This document shows, in pieces, positions 8,050 through 15,753 of a stretch of 64,000 nucleotides of DNA. The notes beneath the pieces were generated by a model. That model made no database searches. It saw nothing but the letters and a program-made list of their open reading frames with translations, and had not been told where the DNA came from. The number at the start of each line of letters is the position of its first letter. Position 1 is the stretch's first letter. Made by a program: the position numbers and the translations under genes. Source of the stretch: Pollutimonas sp963712655 (lineage in GTDB: Bacteria; Pseudomonadota; Gammaproteobacteria; Burkholderiales; Burkholderiaceae_B); the NCBI GenBank assembly GCA_963712655.1, contig CAVQIT010000006.1:372001-436000 (forward strand), written 5' to 3'.

Positions 8050-8919
8050 ATGTCGCTGCCTACAGTAAAGATCATTGCGGACTCCCTTTCTCCTGACGGT
8101 GTCCGTCTCACCACATTCCAATTGCGCTACTGGCGTGCGATCCATAGCGAGTTCATGACGCACAGAGACTTTAGCCGAAATGCGTCATCATCCCGGGCCA
8201 TCCCCGTCAAAAAGATGCTGGCGCAGATTTGGTCCGATCCTGCCGGCCCTGAGTTCTGGGGCAGCAATCGTCCGGGTATGCAAGCTGGTGACGAACTGGC
8301 CGGCTGGCGCCTGTGGGCCTCCAAGGTGCTGTGGAAGTTTCTAGCCAAGATCGCCGCGGCGGGCTCTTGGGGCCTAATGAAACTTGGCAACCACAAACAG
8401 ACCGCGAACCGGGTCACTGAGCCCTACCAGTTCATCAGCGTCGTTGTCACCGCTACCTCCTATGGCAACTTCTTCGTTCTGCGCGATCACCACGCTGCAC
8501 AGCCTGAGATCCGGGACTTAGCTGTGGACATGAAGAAGGCGTTGTTAACGTCAAGTCCTCAAGTCCTGACAACCGGAGAATGGCATCTGCCCTATATAAC
8601 AGGCGATGAAGTAGCTGACGCATACACTCGGGAGCGCTCTTGGTTACTCCCAATATTATCGGCGGCCCGGTGCGCTCGTGTGTCTTACAACCTTCATGAC
8701 GGCACCAAGCCTGACGAAACAAAGGACACAAATCTGTTCCGAACGCTTGCCTTAACCGCCCCATCTCACGCCAGCCCCCTGGAGCACCAGGCCGTAGTGA
8801 ACCCCCAGGTCTACCGCAGCCGCAACTTACAAGGCGACTGGCAGCAGTTTCGTGAAATCCTAGAAACCTCCGGTTGGGGGCCATATGAGGCAACTGGGGA
8901 TACGAGTGCAGCTAACTGA
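8050..8919 (+). CDS. thyX: flavin-dependent thymidylate synthase ThyX
   Basis: A 289-residue ThyX-type enzyme that makes dTMP from dUMP using FAD and methylenetetrahydrofolate. The ThyX signature appears as THRDFSRNASSSRAIP (residues 37-52), the phage-type version of RHRxxSxN. A second conserved block near the C-terminus, TAPSHASPLEHQA, is typical of phage ThyX proteins. An SD sequence (AAGAGGA) is followed by ATG at 8050. With the upstream dCMP deaminase it supplies thymidylate for phage DNA. Its end overlaps the HNH gene. Confidence 0.88.
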   Translation: MSLPTVKIIADSLSPDGVRLTTFQLRYWRAIHSEFMTHRDFSRNASSSRAIPVKKMLAQIWSDPAGPEFWGSNRPGMQAGDELAGWRLWASKVLWKFLAKIAAAGSWGLMKLGNHKQTANRVTEPYQFISVVVTATSYGNFFVLRDHHAAQPEIRDLAVDMKKALLTSSPQVLTTGEWHLPYITGDEVADAYTRERSWLLPILSAARCARVSYNLHDGTKPDETKDTNLFRTLALTAPSHASPLEHQAVVNPQVYRSRNLQGDWQQFREILETSGWGPYEATGDTSAAN

Positions 8920-9403
8920 AAAAGACATCGAGCGCTTCTGGGACAAGGTTGTAGTTGGTCGCCTGGACGAGTGCTGGATTTTTCAGGGTTACTGCCGGTC
9001 TAAGAAGGCGGGCGGGCACGGGCAGTTTAGGGTAGACAGCGTTCCGCTCTATGCCCACCGAGTTGCCCTCGCCTCTACAGGCGTTAACGTCATTGGCCAA
9101 GTTGTGCGGCACAGGTGCAATGTACCTTCCTGCTGCAACCCTTCCCACCTGCATACGGGAGACCACTGGGACAATGTGGATGATAGGGTTGCCAGTGACA
9201 GGTCAGCCAAGGGCGCCAAGAATGGCCGCGCTAGGCTGACAGAAGCAATAGTCATTGAGATGCGGGGAAACACTAGGCCTCACTACCAGTTTGCCAAGAA
9301 ATACGGGGTGGACTCCACGACTGTATCCCTTGCCCGCCGCGGCGTAACATGGTCGCATCTCAATGAAGAATATCCACCAATAACAAAAACAACGGGATTC
9401 TAA
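8906..9403 (+). CDS. HNH endonuclease with zinc finger
   Basis: An HNH-3 type homing endonuclease: CWIFQGY near the N-terminus, then the HNH/zinc core AHRVAL, HRCNVPSCCNPSHL and GDHWDNVDDRV. A small C-terminal helix-turn-helix-like part follows (RLTEAIVIEMRG then FAKKYGVDSTTVSLARRG), which would give DNA specificity. GTG at 8906 with GGGGA five bases upstream is the likelier start; an ATG at 8885 adds seven residues deeper in thyX. Location directly after thyX is typical, since phage thymidylate synthase genes often host such nucleases. It appears intact, unlike the HNH gene at 2609. Confidence 0.82.
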   Translation: MQLTEKDIERFWDKVVVGRLDECWIFQGYCRSKKAGGHGQFRVDSVPLYAHRVALASTGVNVIGQVVRHRCNVPSCCNPSHLHTGDHWDNVDDRVASDRSAKGAKNGRARLTEAIVIEMRGNTRPHYQFAKKYGVDSTTVSLARRGVTWSHLNEEYPPITKTTGF

Positions 9404-9598
9404 ATGGAAAAACTAGTATATCGAATGAAGGACCTAACGCAGGTGTTGGGCTTGAGCAAGACGACCCTTTACGTCATGGTCAATACCGGAGAGTTCCCCA
9501 AGCCTATCGAGCTGGGGCCTCACTCCGTTGGCTGGCCATCTGGCGAAGTGAAGGAGTGGGTAGCCAGTCGAAACCGTCGAGAATCGCTGACAGCTTAG
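9404..9598 (+). CDS. AlpA-family regulator / excisionase-like
   Basis: A 64-residue winged-helix protein of the AlpA/MerR-like excisionase type: YRMKDLTQVLGLSKTTLYVMV is the helix-turn-helix, followed by GEFPKPIELGPHSVGWPSGEVKEWV, the standard AlpA C-terminal half. Proteins of this family activate integrase genes or direct excision. It is convergent with the integrase gene, and the two overlap by 95 bases at their 3' ends, an unusual arrangement that could allow antisense interference. Confidence 0.85.
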   Translation: MEKLVYRMKDLTQVLGLSKTTLYVMVNTGEFPKPIELGPHSVGWPSGEVKEWVASRNRRESLTA

Positions 9599-10817
9599 TG
9601 CCGAGCGCGTCAAAGGCTTCCTTACGGGCTGGTAGCCTTTTCTGCTTCTGATACGTCTTCTTCAACTTATTGACTTCCTTGTGGTTCAAGCAGAGGTCAA
9701 TAAGTTTTTCATCGAAATCCATCTCCCCAAGCATCGTAGCGCCCGTCCTTCTCAGGTCGTGCATCGTCCACTTACCGCCCTGCAGCAACAACTCAACAGA
9801 GTTTCTCCTTCCTTTTAAGGGCTTTTCTCGCCCCTGCCTATCAGTCAGTTCCCTTGTGAACGCCTTTTCCTGAATGTACTGCCGCTTCCCGCGGCCAGGA
9901 AACAAGTAGCCCTTCGGCTGCATAGACAGCAAAATCTCAAACACCTTTGTAGACAGTTCACTCAAGTGCACCACATGCGGCGTAGCGTTCTTGGCAATAT
10001 CTGCCGGGATGTTCCAGACTCCTTTTTCAAGGTCCACATCCGCCGCTTTTACCGTGGCAATTTCCACCGACCTGGCCAATGTCGACAACGCCAACCAAAC
10101 AGCCAATTCTGTCCTAATTGGGAGTGTCCTAGAAAAAACGGACTTCGAGCTCGCTCTAGGAGCGCACAAAATAACTTTTAAATGCTGTAGCTCCACCTCC
10201 GACAAAGTGCGCTCCCCTGGCTCCTCAGCCCCTCCTGCATCCTTCTTCGCAATTCCAGCTGTCGGATCACCTAAAATCCACTCTCGAACCGCCGCATAGG
10301 TGAACATTTGCCTCAACTCGCTCAGCACTAGGTTCGCTTGCCTTAGTTTGCCCTTTTTAACTACAGAATCCAGCAGGCGTAAGATAGCGCCGCGTCTTAG
10401 CGTATGCAGTTCGGCAAGGCCAAGTTTTGGCCTGACGTAGTTATCGTACCTTGCCTTCAGCGCGTCATTGTTTTCCTCGCTTGTTCGATTGACCTGGATA
10501 TAGTCAGCGAACCATTTTTCGAAAAGCGCATTGAGGAACTTTGGATCTGTTGAGTCGTCATTGTTCGGATCTTCGCCGGCTGCCAGGGTTGCCCGAAGTG
10601 CGGTTGCGAGTTCCCGGGCTTGCGACAAAGAAACCTCGGGGAATCTCCCTAACGATTTTTTGATGTCTCGTTTATTTCGTGACAGCCTTAATTGCCACGT
10701 TTTGACACCTGATGGCAGTACGCGCAGAAACAACCCATCCCCGTCATTAAAGAAGTATTCTGTAGCCTTGGGCTTGGCCTGTTGAATGGTTCTAACGGTA
10801 AGGTTGACTACTGACAT
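9504..10817 (-). CDS. int: phage tyrosine integrase (P4/DUF4102 type)
   Basis: A 437-residue tyrosine recombinase. The N-terminal arm-binding domain (residues 1-90, with the DGDGLFLRVLPSGVKTWQ signature) identifies the P4-like integrase class. The catalytic set is complete: R249 (LARSVE), H353 and R356 (HDLRR), H379 (LNH) and nucleophile Y389. It lies about 145 bases from a partial tRNA-Pro gene, the expected target class. It reads away from the attachment site. The region 10818-10960 between gene and tRNA fragment has short repeats (CTATAG at 10887-10892 and 10902-10907) that could be arm-type binding sites. Confidence 0.92.
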   Translation of the reverse strand: MSVVNLTVRTIQQAKPKATEYFFNDGDGLFLRVLPSGVKTWQLRLSRNKRDIKKSLGRFPEVSLSQARELATALRATLAAGEDPNNDDSTDPKFLNALFEKWFADYIQVNRTSEENNDALKARYDNYVRPKLGLAELHTLRRGAILRLLDSVVKKGKLRQANLVLSELRQMFTYAAVREWILGDPTAGIAKKDAGGAEEPGERTLSEVELQHLKVILCAPRASSKSVFSRTLPIRTELAVWLALSTLARSVEIATVKAADVDLEKGVWNIPADIAKNATPHVVHLSELSTKVFEILLSMQPKGYLFPGRGKRQYIQEKAFTRELTDRQGREKPLKGRRNSVELLLQGGKWTMHDLRRTGATMLGEMDFDEKLIDLCLNHKEVNKLKKTYQKQKRLPARKEAFDALGTKLSAILDGFDWLPTPSLRQMASQRSEAPAR

Positions 10818-10960
10818 TTCGTGGGCGGCTTATGGTACGAGTGAAACACGGTTTTGATTGTAGCAGCCTGTACTAAGTAGGAGTAACTATAGGTGAGTCA
10901 GCTATAGATTACCGTTAAAACTCAGCAACTTACCCAACTAAATCAACATATTCCTAATTT

Positions 10961-11016
10961 AGCGCACTTGCATGGGGTGCAAGGGGTCGAAGGTTCAAAT
11001 CCTTCCGTTCCGACCA
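10961..11016 (+). other. prophage attachment site: 3' part of tRNA-Pro(GGG)
   Basis: These 56 bases are the 3' three-quarters of tRNA-Pro(GGG): anticodon stem CTTGC/GCAAG around the seven-base loop ATGGGGT (anticodon GGG), the T arm with GGTTCAAAT, and the acceptor end finishing in CCGACCA. The 5' part of the tRNA is absent; the sequence before 10961 is AT-rich phage DNA. This is the duplicated crossover end left by integration, with the intact tRNA expected at the other prophage end beyond the left edge. It marks the prophage-chromosome border. Confidence 0.88.
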
Positions 11017-11023
11017 ATAAAAC

Positions 11024-11064
11024 AAGGGCTTACAAGATTCTGTCTTGTAAGCCCTTTCGTTTTG
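11024..11064 (+). terminator. terminator of tRNA-Pro
   Basis: A perfect 14-bp inverted repeat (11024-11037 and 11043-11056) with a five-base loop, followed by TCGTTTT. It directly follows the CCA end and is the original terminator of the tRNA gene. Confidence 0.85.
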
Positions 11065-11459
11065 CGCGCTCCGACGCGTTGCAGCATTCCGCAGGCAAGC
11101 CGCACGCCGCTTTGGAACGAAGGTTAGGGCCGCAGCGATACCGTCGCCGCATAGACAAACAAGCCCTTCTTCAAAGGTTTGCGCCAAGATGCCAGGCACA
11201 GCTAGGCATCGGGAAAAACACCGTAACCCGCCCACAAAAATAGCCAGGACCACATGATGGCTACCGCCATCGATTCAGGGTCTCCGTCATTTGGCGGAGC
11301 CGGCTGCCGCTGGACTTAAGACATACAGCGGAGCCCGGCTTACGCCGTCTGACGCATGTTTCACACAGCGTAGAACCTTAAGATACATCAAATCATTTCG
11401 TGTCTTCACGTTAAAAAAAGATTCAGAAATATAACGATAAGCGGCAAGGGGAAGATGAT
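11065..11459. other. intergenic region upstream of curli operon
   Basis: About 395 bases between the prophage border and csgE. I see no convincing gene. It should hold the csgE promoter; an AT-rich stretch around 11405-11440 is the best candidate. It contains the 12-base motif at 11390-11401 that recurs before the LuxR-type regulator gene, and a weak stem (CCGCTG at 11308, CAGCGG near 11328). Confidence 0.6.
11390..11401 (+). promoter_or_regulatory. shared 12-mer AAATCATTTCGT upstream of csgE
   Basis: AAATCATTTCGT lies 59 bases before the csgE ATG. The same 12 bases occur at 14697-14708 upstream of the LuxR-type regulator gene, again followed by nTC. A candidate binding site of that regulator or of a shared control protein; this is inference from recurrence only. 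Confidence 0.4.
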
Positions 11460-11984
11460 ATGCGCTGGTTCGCCACAGTATCCGCTCAGCTAGCTGTTGC
11501 CCTGTGCGCTTCGTTTGCGTACGCCGCGGCGTTGCCGGTGGCGAAAGACGCGGTGCAGCCTAAAGGCGCCGTGGCAAAAGACAAGCTGCCCACTCCCAAA
11601 ATCAATGGCGTGCCCGAGGCGAGCGCCCTGACCGGAGCCAGGACAAGCCTATTTGACGACCCTTTGGCCGGGATAGTCGTCAACCGTACGGTGACCGTGC
11701 TGGGCCAGGACTTTTACCAGCATTTCACGTCCTTGTGGCGCCAGAAAGACATCAACAACCAGTTTTCCATTTCCATACACGAACGTCCATCGGCGCGCTT
11801 CGGCAGCGAGATATGGGTGCAATTCCGGCAAACCAAAATGTTCCATGCCTTTTTGCCCCCGGCGCGAGCCGCCACCAGAGACATAAGCGCAGCGGCTGTC
11901 GAACTGGTTTACCAGAACATCAGCGACAGCGTGGTTGAACGCATCATAGTTAAAAGCCCTGACCTGGGGCCGGAGGAGATGTAA
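11460..11984 (+). CDS. csgE: curli assembly factor CsgE
   Basis: A 174-residue secreted protein with a clear signal peptide (cleavage near AYAAA). The conserved CsgE core follows: LDP/AGIVVNRTVTVLGQDFYQHF, then NISIHERPSARFGSEIWV-like sequence and VELVYQNISDSVVERI. CsgE caps the periplasmic side of the CsgG pore and guides curlin subunits to it. The protein has a longer linker after the signal peptide (about residues 25-60, rich in Lys, Pro and Ala) than the E. coli protein. First gene of the csgE-F-G-curlin operon; the stop is directly followed by the csgF ATG. Confidence 0.9.
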   Translation: MRWFATVSAQLAVALCASFAYAAALPVAKDAVQPKGAVAKDKLPTPKINGVPEASALTGARTSLFDDPLAGIVVNRTVTVLGQDFYQHFTSLWRQKDINNQFSISIHERPSARFGSEIWVQFRQTKMFHAFLPPARAATRDISAAAVELVYQNISDSVVERIIVKSPDLGPEEM

Positions 11985-12443
11985 ATGAAAGGAGCAATCG
12001 TGTCGAATAAAAAATCATACCGCCTGCGCAATACCCTGGCACTGGCATCCTGGATACTGGCCAGCCAGGCCGCCGCAACCGAACTCGTTTATTACCCGTT
12101 GAACCCTTCATTCGGCGGCAGTCCCTTGAATGGATCGGTTCTTCTCAATTCGGCGCTGGCGACCAACAAGCATAGCGATCCGGATATCGGCTCGGACAAG
12201 TTCGGGATCGAGGAACAGACACCGCTGCAAAACTTCAACGATACGCTGGAGCGATCCATACTCAGCCGCCTGGCATCGGTAGCCAGTTCCCAGATCGTTG
12301 GCACGGACGGCAATTTCATACCTGGCAGGATTGAAACCGACAGCTTCACCATCGACGTGATCGATACCGGCAACGGTTTCCTGTCCATCACTACCCTGGA
12401 CAGGCTCACCGGCGCCTCCACGACGTTTCAGGTGAATCAATGA
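11985..12443 (+). CDS. csgF: curli assembly factor CsgF
   Basis: A 152-residue exported protein. After a signal peptide (ending near SQAAA) comes ELVYYPLNPSFGGSPLNG, the conserved CsgF N-terminus that inserts into the CsgG channel, followed by LLNSALATN. In E. coli, CsgF couples secretion to nucleation at the cell surface. The gene overlaps csgG by ATGA. Confidence 0.9.
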   Translation: MKGAIVSNKKSYRLRNTLALASWILASQAAATELVYYPLNPSFGGSPLNGSVLLNSALATNKHSDPDIGSDKFGIEEQTPLQNFNDTLERSILSRLASVASSQIVGTDGNFIPGRIETDSFTIDVIDTGNGFLSITTLDRLTGASTTFQVNQ

Positions 12444-13384
12444 ACAGCCACGCTAACCGCCAGGCCGCCTCCCGCCGCAGCCCTTACATCAGCATAGCGG
12501 CGCCTCTTGTCATGTGCGGCATGCTGGCCGCCTGCGCCGTGCCTCTCAAGCCGGTCGAAGTGGCCGGCGCGGCCCAACTGACTCCGGCCACGCCGTCCAC
12601 GCATGCGTTGCGCAAATTGCCCGCGCCCAAAGGCAAAGTCGTGGTGGCCGTCTACGGCTTCCGGGATCAGACGGGTCAATACAAGCCTTCCCCGGACAGT
12701 TCTTTCTCGACGTCGGTCACGCAAGGGGCCGCATCCATGCTGGTCAAGGCGCTCAAGGAATCCGGATGGTTCACGCCAGTCGAACGGGAAAGCCTGCAGG
12801 AACTGCTGACCGAACGCCGGATAGTCCGCGCGCTGGATGGGTCGCAGGCCAAAGACGCGCCTCCCATCTTCATTCCCGCGCTGGTGCCGGCGTCTATCCT
12901 GATCGATGGCGGAATCATTTCCTATGAAAGCAATGTGCGCAGCGGAGGCCTGGGCGCCAGATTCCTCGGCGTGGGTTTGTCGACCCAATACCGCATGGAT
13001 CAAGTCACCATAGGACTGCGCAGTGTAGACATACGGACCGGCAGAGTGCTGCAAACCGTGTCCACGACCAAAACCATCTTTTCGTACGAATTGCGGCCCA
13101 GCGTCTACAAGTTCGTGAATTTCAAGGATTTGCTGGAAATCGAAGGCGGAATCACCACCAATGAGCCCGCCCAGTTGTGCGTCAAGGAGGCGATCGAGGC
13201 CGCCGTCGTGCACTTGACCGTCCAAGGCATCAAAGAGAAAAACTGGGTGCTGAAGAATGAAAGCGACTGGAATTTGCCGGTAATCCAGAACTACCTGCAA
13301 GAAGAAGCCAGTTATGCAATAGCTCCGATCGACATGGCCGCGGAGCCAAGCCAGACAAACGCCGCAATGGCCGTATCAAACTGA
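12440..13384 (+). CDS. csgG: curli secretion channel lipoprotein CsgG
   Basis: A 314-residue outer-membrane lipoprotein that forms the nonameric curli export pore. The N-terminus has a lipobox (GMLAAC) preceded by a hydrophobic signal. The CsgG core is present: KVVVAVYGFRDQTGQYKPS, then SSFSTSVTQGAASMLVKALKESGWFTPVERE, LQELLTERRI, GGIISYESNVRSGG and FLGVGLSTQYRMDQVTI. The C-terminal 40 residues extend beyond the usual fold. It is followed by the curlin gene after 96 bases. Confidence 0.93.
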   Translation: MNSHANRQAASRRSPYISIAAPLVMCGMLAACAVPLKPVEVAGAAQLTPATPSTHALRKLPAPKGKVVVAVYGFRDQTGQYKPSPDSSFSTSVTQGAASMLVKALKESGWFTPVERESLQELLTERRIVRALDGSQAKDAPPIFIPALVPASILIDGGIISYESNVRSGGLGARFLGVGLSTQYRMDQVTIGLRSVDIRTGRVLQTVSTTKTIFSYELRPSVYKFVNFKDLLEIEGGITTNEPAQLCVKEAIEAAVVHLTVQGIKEKNWVLKNESDWNLPVIQNYLQEEASYAIAPIDMAAEPSQTNAAMAVSN

Positions 13385-13480
13385 AGATGCGAACAGCCAT
13401 TGCGGCGCTGTAAGGCAACCCGGTATCAAAGACCGCCGGATTGCCTGTCATACGAGGTCTTTACCTTGAGGAGAAACACA

Positions 13481-14137
13481 ATGAATATGAAATTGTCTGC
13501 ACTCGCGCTGGGCATCACTCTGGCTTATGGCATTGCCGCGGCCCATGCCGCGGACGTCGCCACTATCTATCAAAGCGGCTATGTCAACGATGCGTCGATT
13601 GAACAAACCCGCAGCAATGCGAATGCCTCTATCTCGACCACTGGCGCCTTCAACGACGCCGTTATCTACCAGGAAGAGGTGCAGAACAGCGCGGCTACCA
13701 TTTACCAGGCCGCCGATGCCGGGGATGCCACGATCAACCAAGGCAATACCTGGGTGGCGACCTGGCATGGCAACGGCTACTGGGCCGATGGCTATAACCA
13801 GACGGCCACAATCAACCAGACCGGCGGATGGGGCAACACGGCCTGGACAACTCAGACAGGCAGCAATGTAGAAGCCACGATCAATCAGAACGGTGTGAAG
13901 AACATTGCGGGAATTGTCCAAGCCGGCAACGGCTATAGCATGGACGTCGCGGTGATCAACCAATCGGGCAGCTTCAACGACGGCTACATCAATCAGGCCG
14001 GCAGGAATCTGGATGCGACCATCAACCAGTCCGGCCGTTCGCAGGAAGCGGTAATTCTGCAAACCGGATCCTACAAAACGGCCACTATCACTCAGGCCTC
14101 AGGCTACGGCAACTCGGCGTATATCAATCAGCGCTAG
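13481..14137 (+). CDS. curlin amyloid subunit (CsgA/CsgB-like)
   Basis: A 218-residue secreted protein with a signal peptide (to AAAHA) and about nine degenerate curlin repeats of roughly 20 residues of the form Q-x-G-x-x-N-x-A-x-I-x-Q (for example ATINQSGRSQEAVILQTG and QASGYGNSAYINQR). Start at 13481 follows GAGGAG. It is the only curlin gene in the operon. The closing 'INQR' recalls the end of E. coli CsgB, so it may act as nucleator, as sole subunit, or both. A tryptophan-rich insert (about residues 90-108, around WVATWHGNGYWADG) interrupts the repeats. Confidence 0.88.
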   Translation: MNMKLSALALGITLAYGIAAAHAADVATIYQSGYVNDASIEQTRSNANASISTTGAFNDAVIYQEEVQNSAATIYQAADAGDATINQGNTWVATWHGNGYWADGYNQTATINQTGGWGNTAWTTQTGSNVEATINQNGVKNIAGIVQAGNGYSMDVAVINQSGSFNDGYINQAGRNLDATINQSGRSQEAVILQTGSYKTATITQASGYGNSAYINQR

Positions 14138-14172
14138 CGATAGCGCAGCACCGCGATGGTGCAAGCAGGGCC

Positions 14173-14206
14173 GATCGCGGGCAGGCACGCTGCGTGCTCG
14201 CGATTC
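14173..14206 (+). terminator. probable terminator after curlin gene
   Basis: Nested inverted repeat: GATCGCG/CGCGATTC outer arms with GCACGC/GCGTGC inner arms, followed by TTTC. It lies 35 bases after the curlin stop. The T-run is weak. Confidence 0.45.
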
Positions 14207-14282
14207 TTTCCGGTCACAGCCGGCCGCAAAGCGTTATCAACGTTGCAAATTTAATACGAATCCATAAAAACAGGGGGAGCAT

Positions 14283-14591
14283 ATGTCTGCAGATAGCGAT
14301 ATTCAGGTTTGGCTGGAAACTTTCGGAAAGGCCCAGCCTATTGTCATAGTTCCGTACGTGAAAAGCGATGAAAATACGACACTGCGCTATAGCATCCGCG
14401 CGGTGAAGCAAAGCAGCGGCGGCAGATCGGTCATGGGGCAGAATGGAACAATCATCGTAGCGGCGGATAAACCCACCGCCCTGTCACACATGTCATTAAA
14501 CCGCTCATGGGACGATGAATGCCGAATCGATCTGATACTGTCTGAAAGGGGATCACGTGACAGACGCTATCATTTCGAGTGTCCGAAGTGA
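14283..14591 (+). CDS. CsgC/CsgH-like curli chaperone, no signal peptide seen
   Basis: A 102-residue protein resembling the small immunoglobulin-fold CsgC/CsgH proteins that stop curlin from aggregating in the periplasm. The similar stretch is LRYSIRAVKQSSGGRS, then QNGTIIVAADKPTALSHMSLN and the closing strand region. The ATG at 14283 has a strong SD (AGGGGGAG), yet no signal peptide precedes the domain, which is odd for a periplasmic chaperone. Family assignment is from pattern, at moderate confidence. Confidence 0.6.
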   Translation: MSADSDIQVWLETFGKAQPIVIVPYVKSDENTTLRYSIRAVKQSSGGRSVMGQNGTIIVAADKPTALSHMSLNRSWDDECRIDLILSERGSRDRRYHFECPK

Positions 14592-14874
14592 CCTTGATAC
14601 CCGAAATTTTGTAATAAAAGTAACAGCTTACGGGTATTCATTCACTTGCATATTAAAGCGTACCCCAATACCATACAAAACGTAATGATCGAAATTAAAT
14701 CATTTCGTTTCGCTCTCCGCGAAACATGACATATGGCTGAATATGATGCGAAAGACGGCTGATTCCAGGCGCTTCGTGGCCGGGCAATCAAGTTTGCAGT
14801 TTTTACCACTCGTCCAGATATTTTAGCCACCGAACGGCGCATCAAAGCGACGTGGAACCAAGGAAGTAAGTAAC
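14592..14874. promoter_or_regulatory. regulatory region of curli regulator gene
   Basis: AT-rich, gene-free 283 bases between the CsgC/H-like gene and the regulator gene. It holds the second copy of the 12-mer AAATCATTTCGT (14697-14708), which runs into a perfect 7-bp inverted repeat GTTTCGC/GCGAAAC (14707-14713 and 14719-14725). The overlap of repeat and stem makes this the best operator candidate in the locus. Confidence 0.45.
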
Positions 14875-15687
14875 ATGCCGATCATCATTGTCGTCGAGCC
14901 TCATCCCTTGCTGCGACTCGGTATTTTGCAGCTTTTATCAGATGTGGCGCCTAATGTAAAAACGGAAGGAGCCGACTATTCCCATCCTCCGCACGAAACC
15001 AACACATCCCGCCATTGCGACTTGTTGTTGCTTTCGGTATCTTCGCCCGAGGATATCCACGATCTAGCCGTCGCCGCCGACCGTAGCTATTCGCCGAAAG
15101 CCATGTTGCTGCTGTCGGACAGCAGCGAGATGTCCCTCTCGATAAAAGGCCTGCCATCGTCCGTGGCCGGACATGTCCCGAAGAATGTCCCCCCGGAAGT
15201 GCTGCAGGCATCGGTGCGGCTGGTTTTGGCTGGAGGCGCCTGCTTCCCCTTGCGTCCCCATACCAACAGGGAACAGCTACCGCTGGCGCCCCTGTACGAA
15301 TCGGTGCAATGGGCTCCTCCGCCTGAAACCAGAAATAAAATCAGTCCTGAAGCCAGTTCCGAGTGCCAGATGCTGGGCCTGACGCCCCGGCAATACGAAG
15401 TCCTGGTCCTGCTTGCCCGCGGCTATCCCATGAAAACCGTTGGCCGCTACTTGAATATTTCAGTCGCGACCGCCAAAGCGCATACCGAAACGCTGTATCA
15501 ACGTCTTGATGTCCACAATCGGAATGCCGCCGTCTATGCCGCCGTCTCGCGGGGAGCCACCTTGGGATGGACGTCGATCAATTGGGCGCAACACCCCGGC
15601 GCCGGCCCAGCCAAGCCTGACAACCCAAGCCACATCAGGCCCTCGTCCAGTCCGCCATCCAGGCAAAGCGCCACGGCGGGAACTTGA
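14875..15687 (+). CDS. LuxR-family regulator of curli type (CsgD-like)
   Basis: A 270-residue response-regulator-like protein. Residues 1-125 have the receiver shape (IIIVVEPHPLLRLGILQLL) but the acidic pair is reduced, and the strand that normally ends in the phosphorylated Asp reads DLLLLSVSS, so phosphorylation is unlikely. CsgD likewise has a degenerate receiver. Residues about 165-230 are a complete LuxR helix-turn-helix (LTPRQYEVLVLLARGYPMKTVGRYLNIS in parts, then AKAHTETLYQRLDV). The last 40 residues are Pro/Ser-rich. Adjacent to the curli genes and in the same direction, so control of curli is likely but inferred. Confidence 0.8.
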   Translation: MPIIIVVEPHPLLRLGILQLLSDVAPNVKTEGADYSHPPHETNTSRHCDLLLLSVSSPEDIHDLAVAADRSYSPKAMLLLSDSSEMSLSIKGLPSSVAGHVPKNVPPEVLQASVRLVLAGGACFPLRPHTNREQLPLAPLYESVQWAPPPETRNKISPEASSECQMLGLTPRQYEVLVLLARGYPMKTVGRYLNISVATAKAHTETLYQRLDVHNRNAAVYAAVSRGATLGWTSINWAQHPGAGPAKPDNPSHIRPSSSPPSRQSATAGT

Positions 15688-15727
15688 CGACAGGCATTGC
15701 GCATACCCGGATCCCGGACCGGCAATG

Positions 15728-15747
15728 CGCCGGCCGCGGGGCCGGCG
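15728..15747. terminator. bidirectional hairpin between convergent genes
   Basis: Perfect 8-bp GC-rich inverted repeat CGCCGGCC/GGCCGGCG with a four-base loop, placed between the convergent regulator and osmC genes. No T-run, so termination is probable but not certain. Confidence 0.45.
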
Positions 15748-15753
15748 ACCGCA

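Noticed and set aside
10954..11253. Minus-strand frame ending in a peptide read from the tRNA complement
   Set aside because: Part of it is the complement of the tRNA-Pro fragment and its terminator, a common false prediction next to tRNA genes.
12437..13300. 287-codon minus-strand frame opposite csgG
   Set aside because: No motif, no ribosome site, and csgG is unmistakable.
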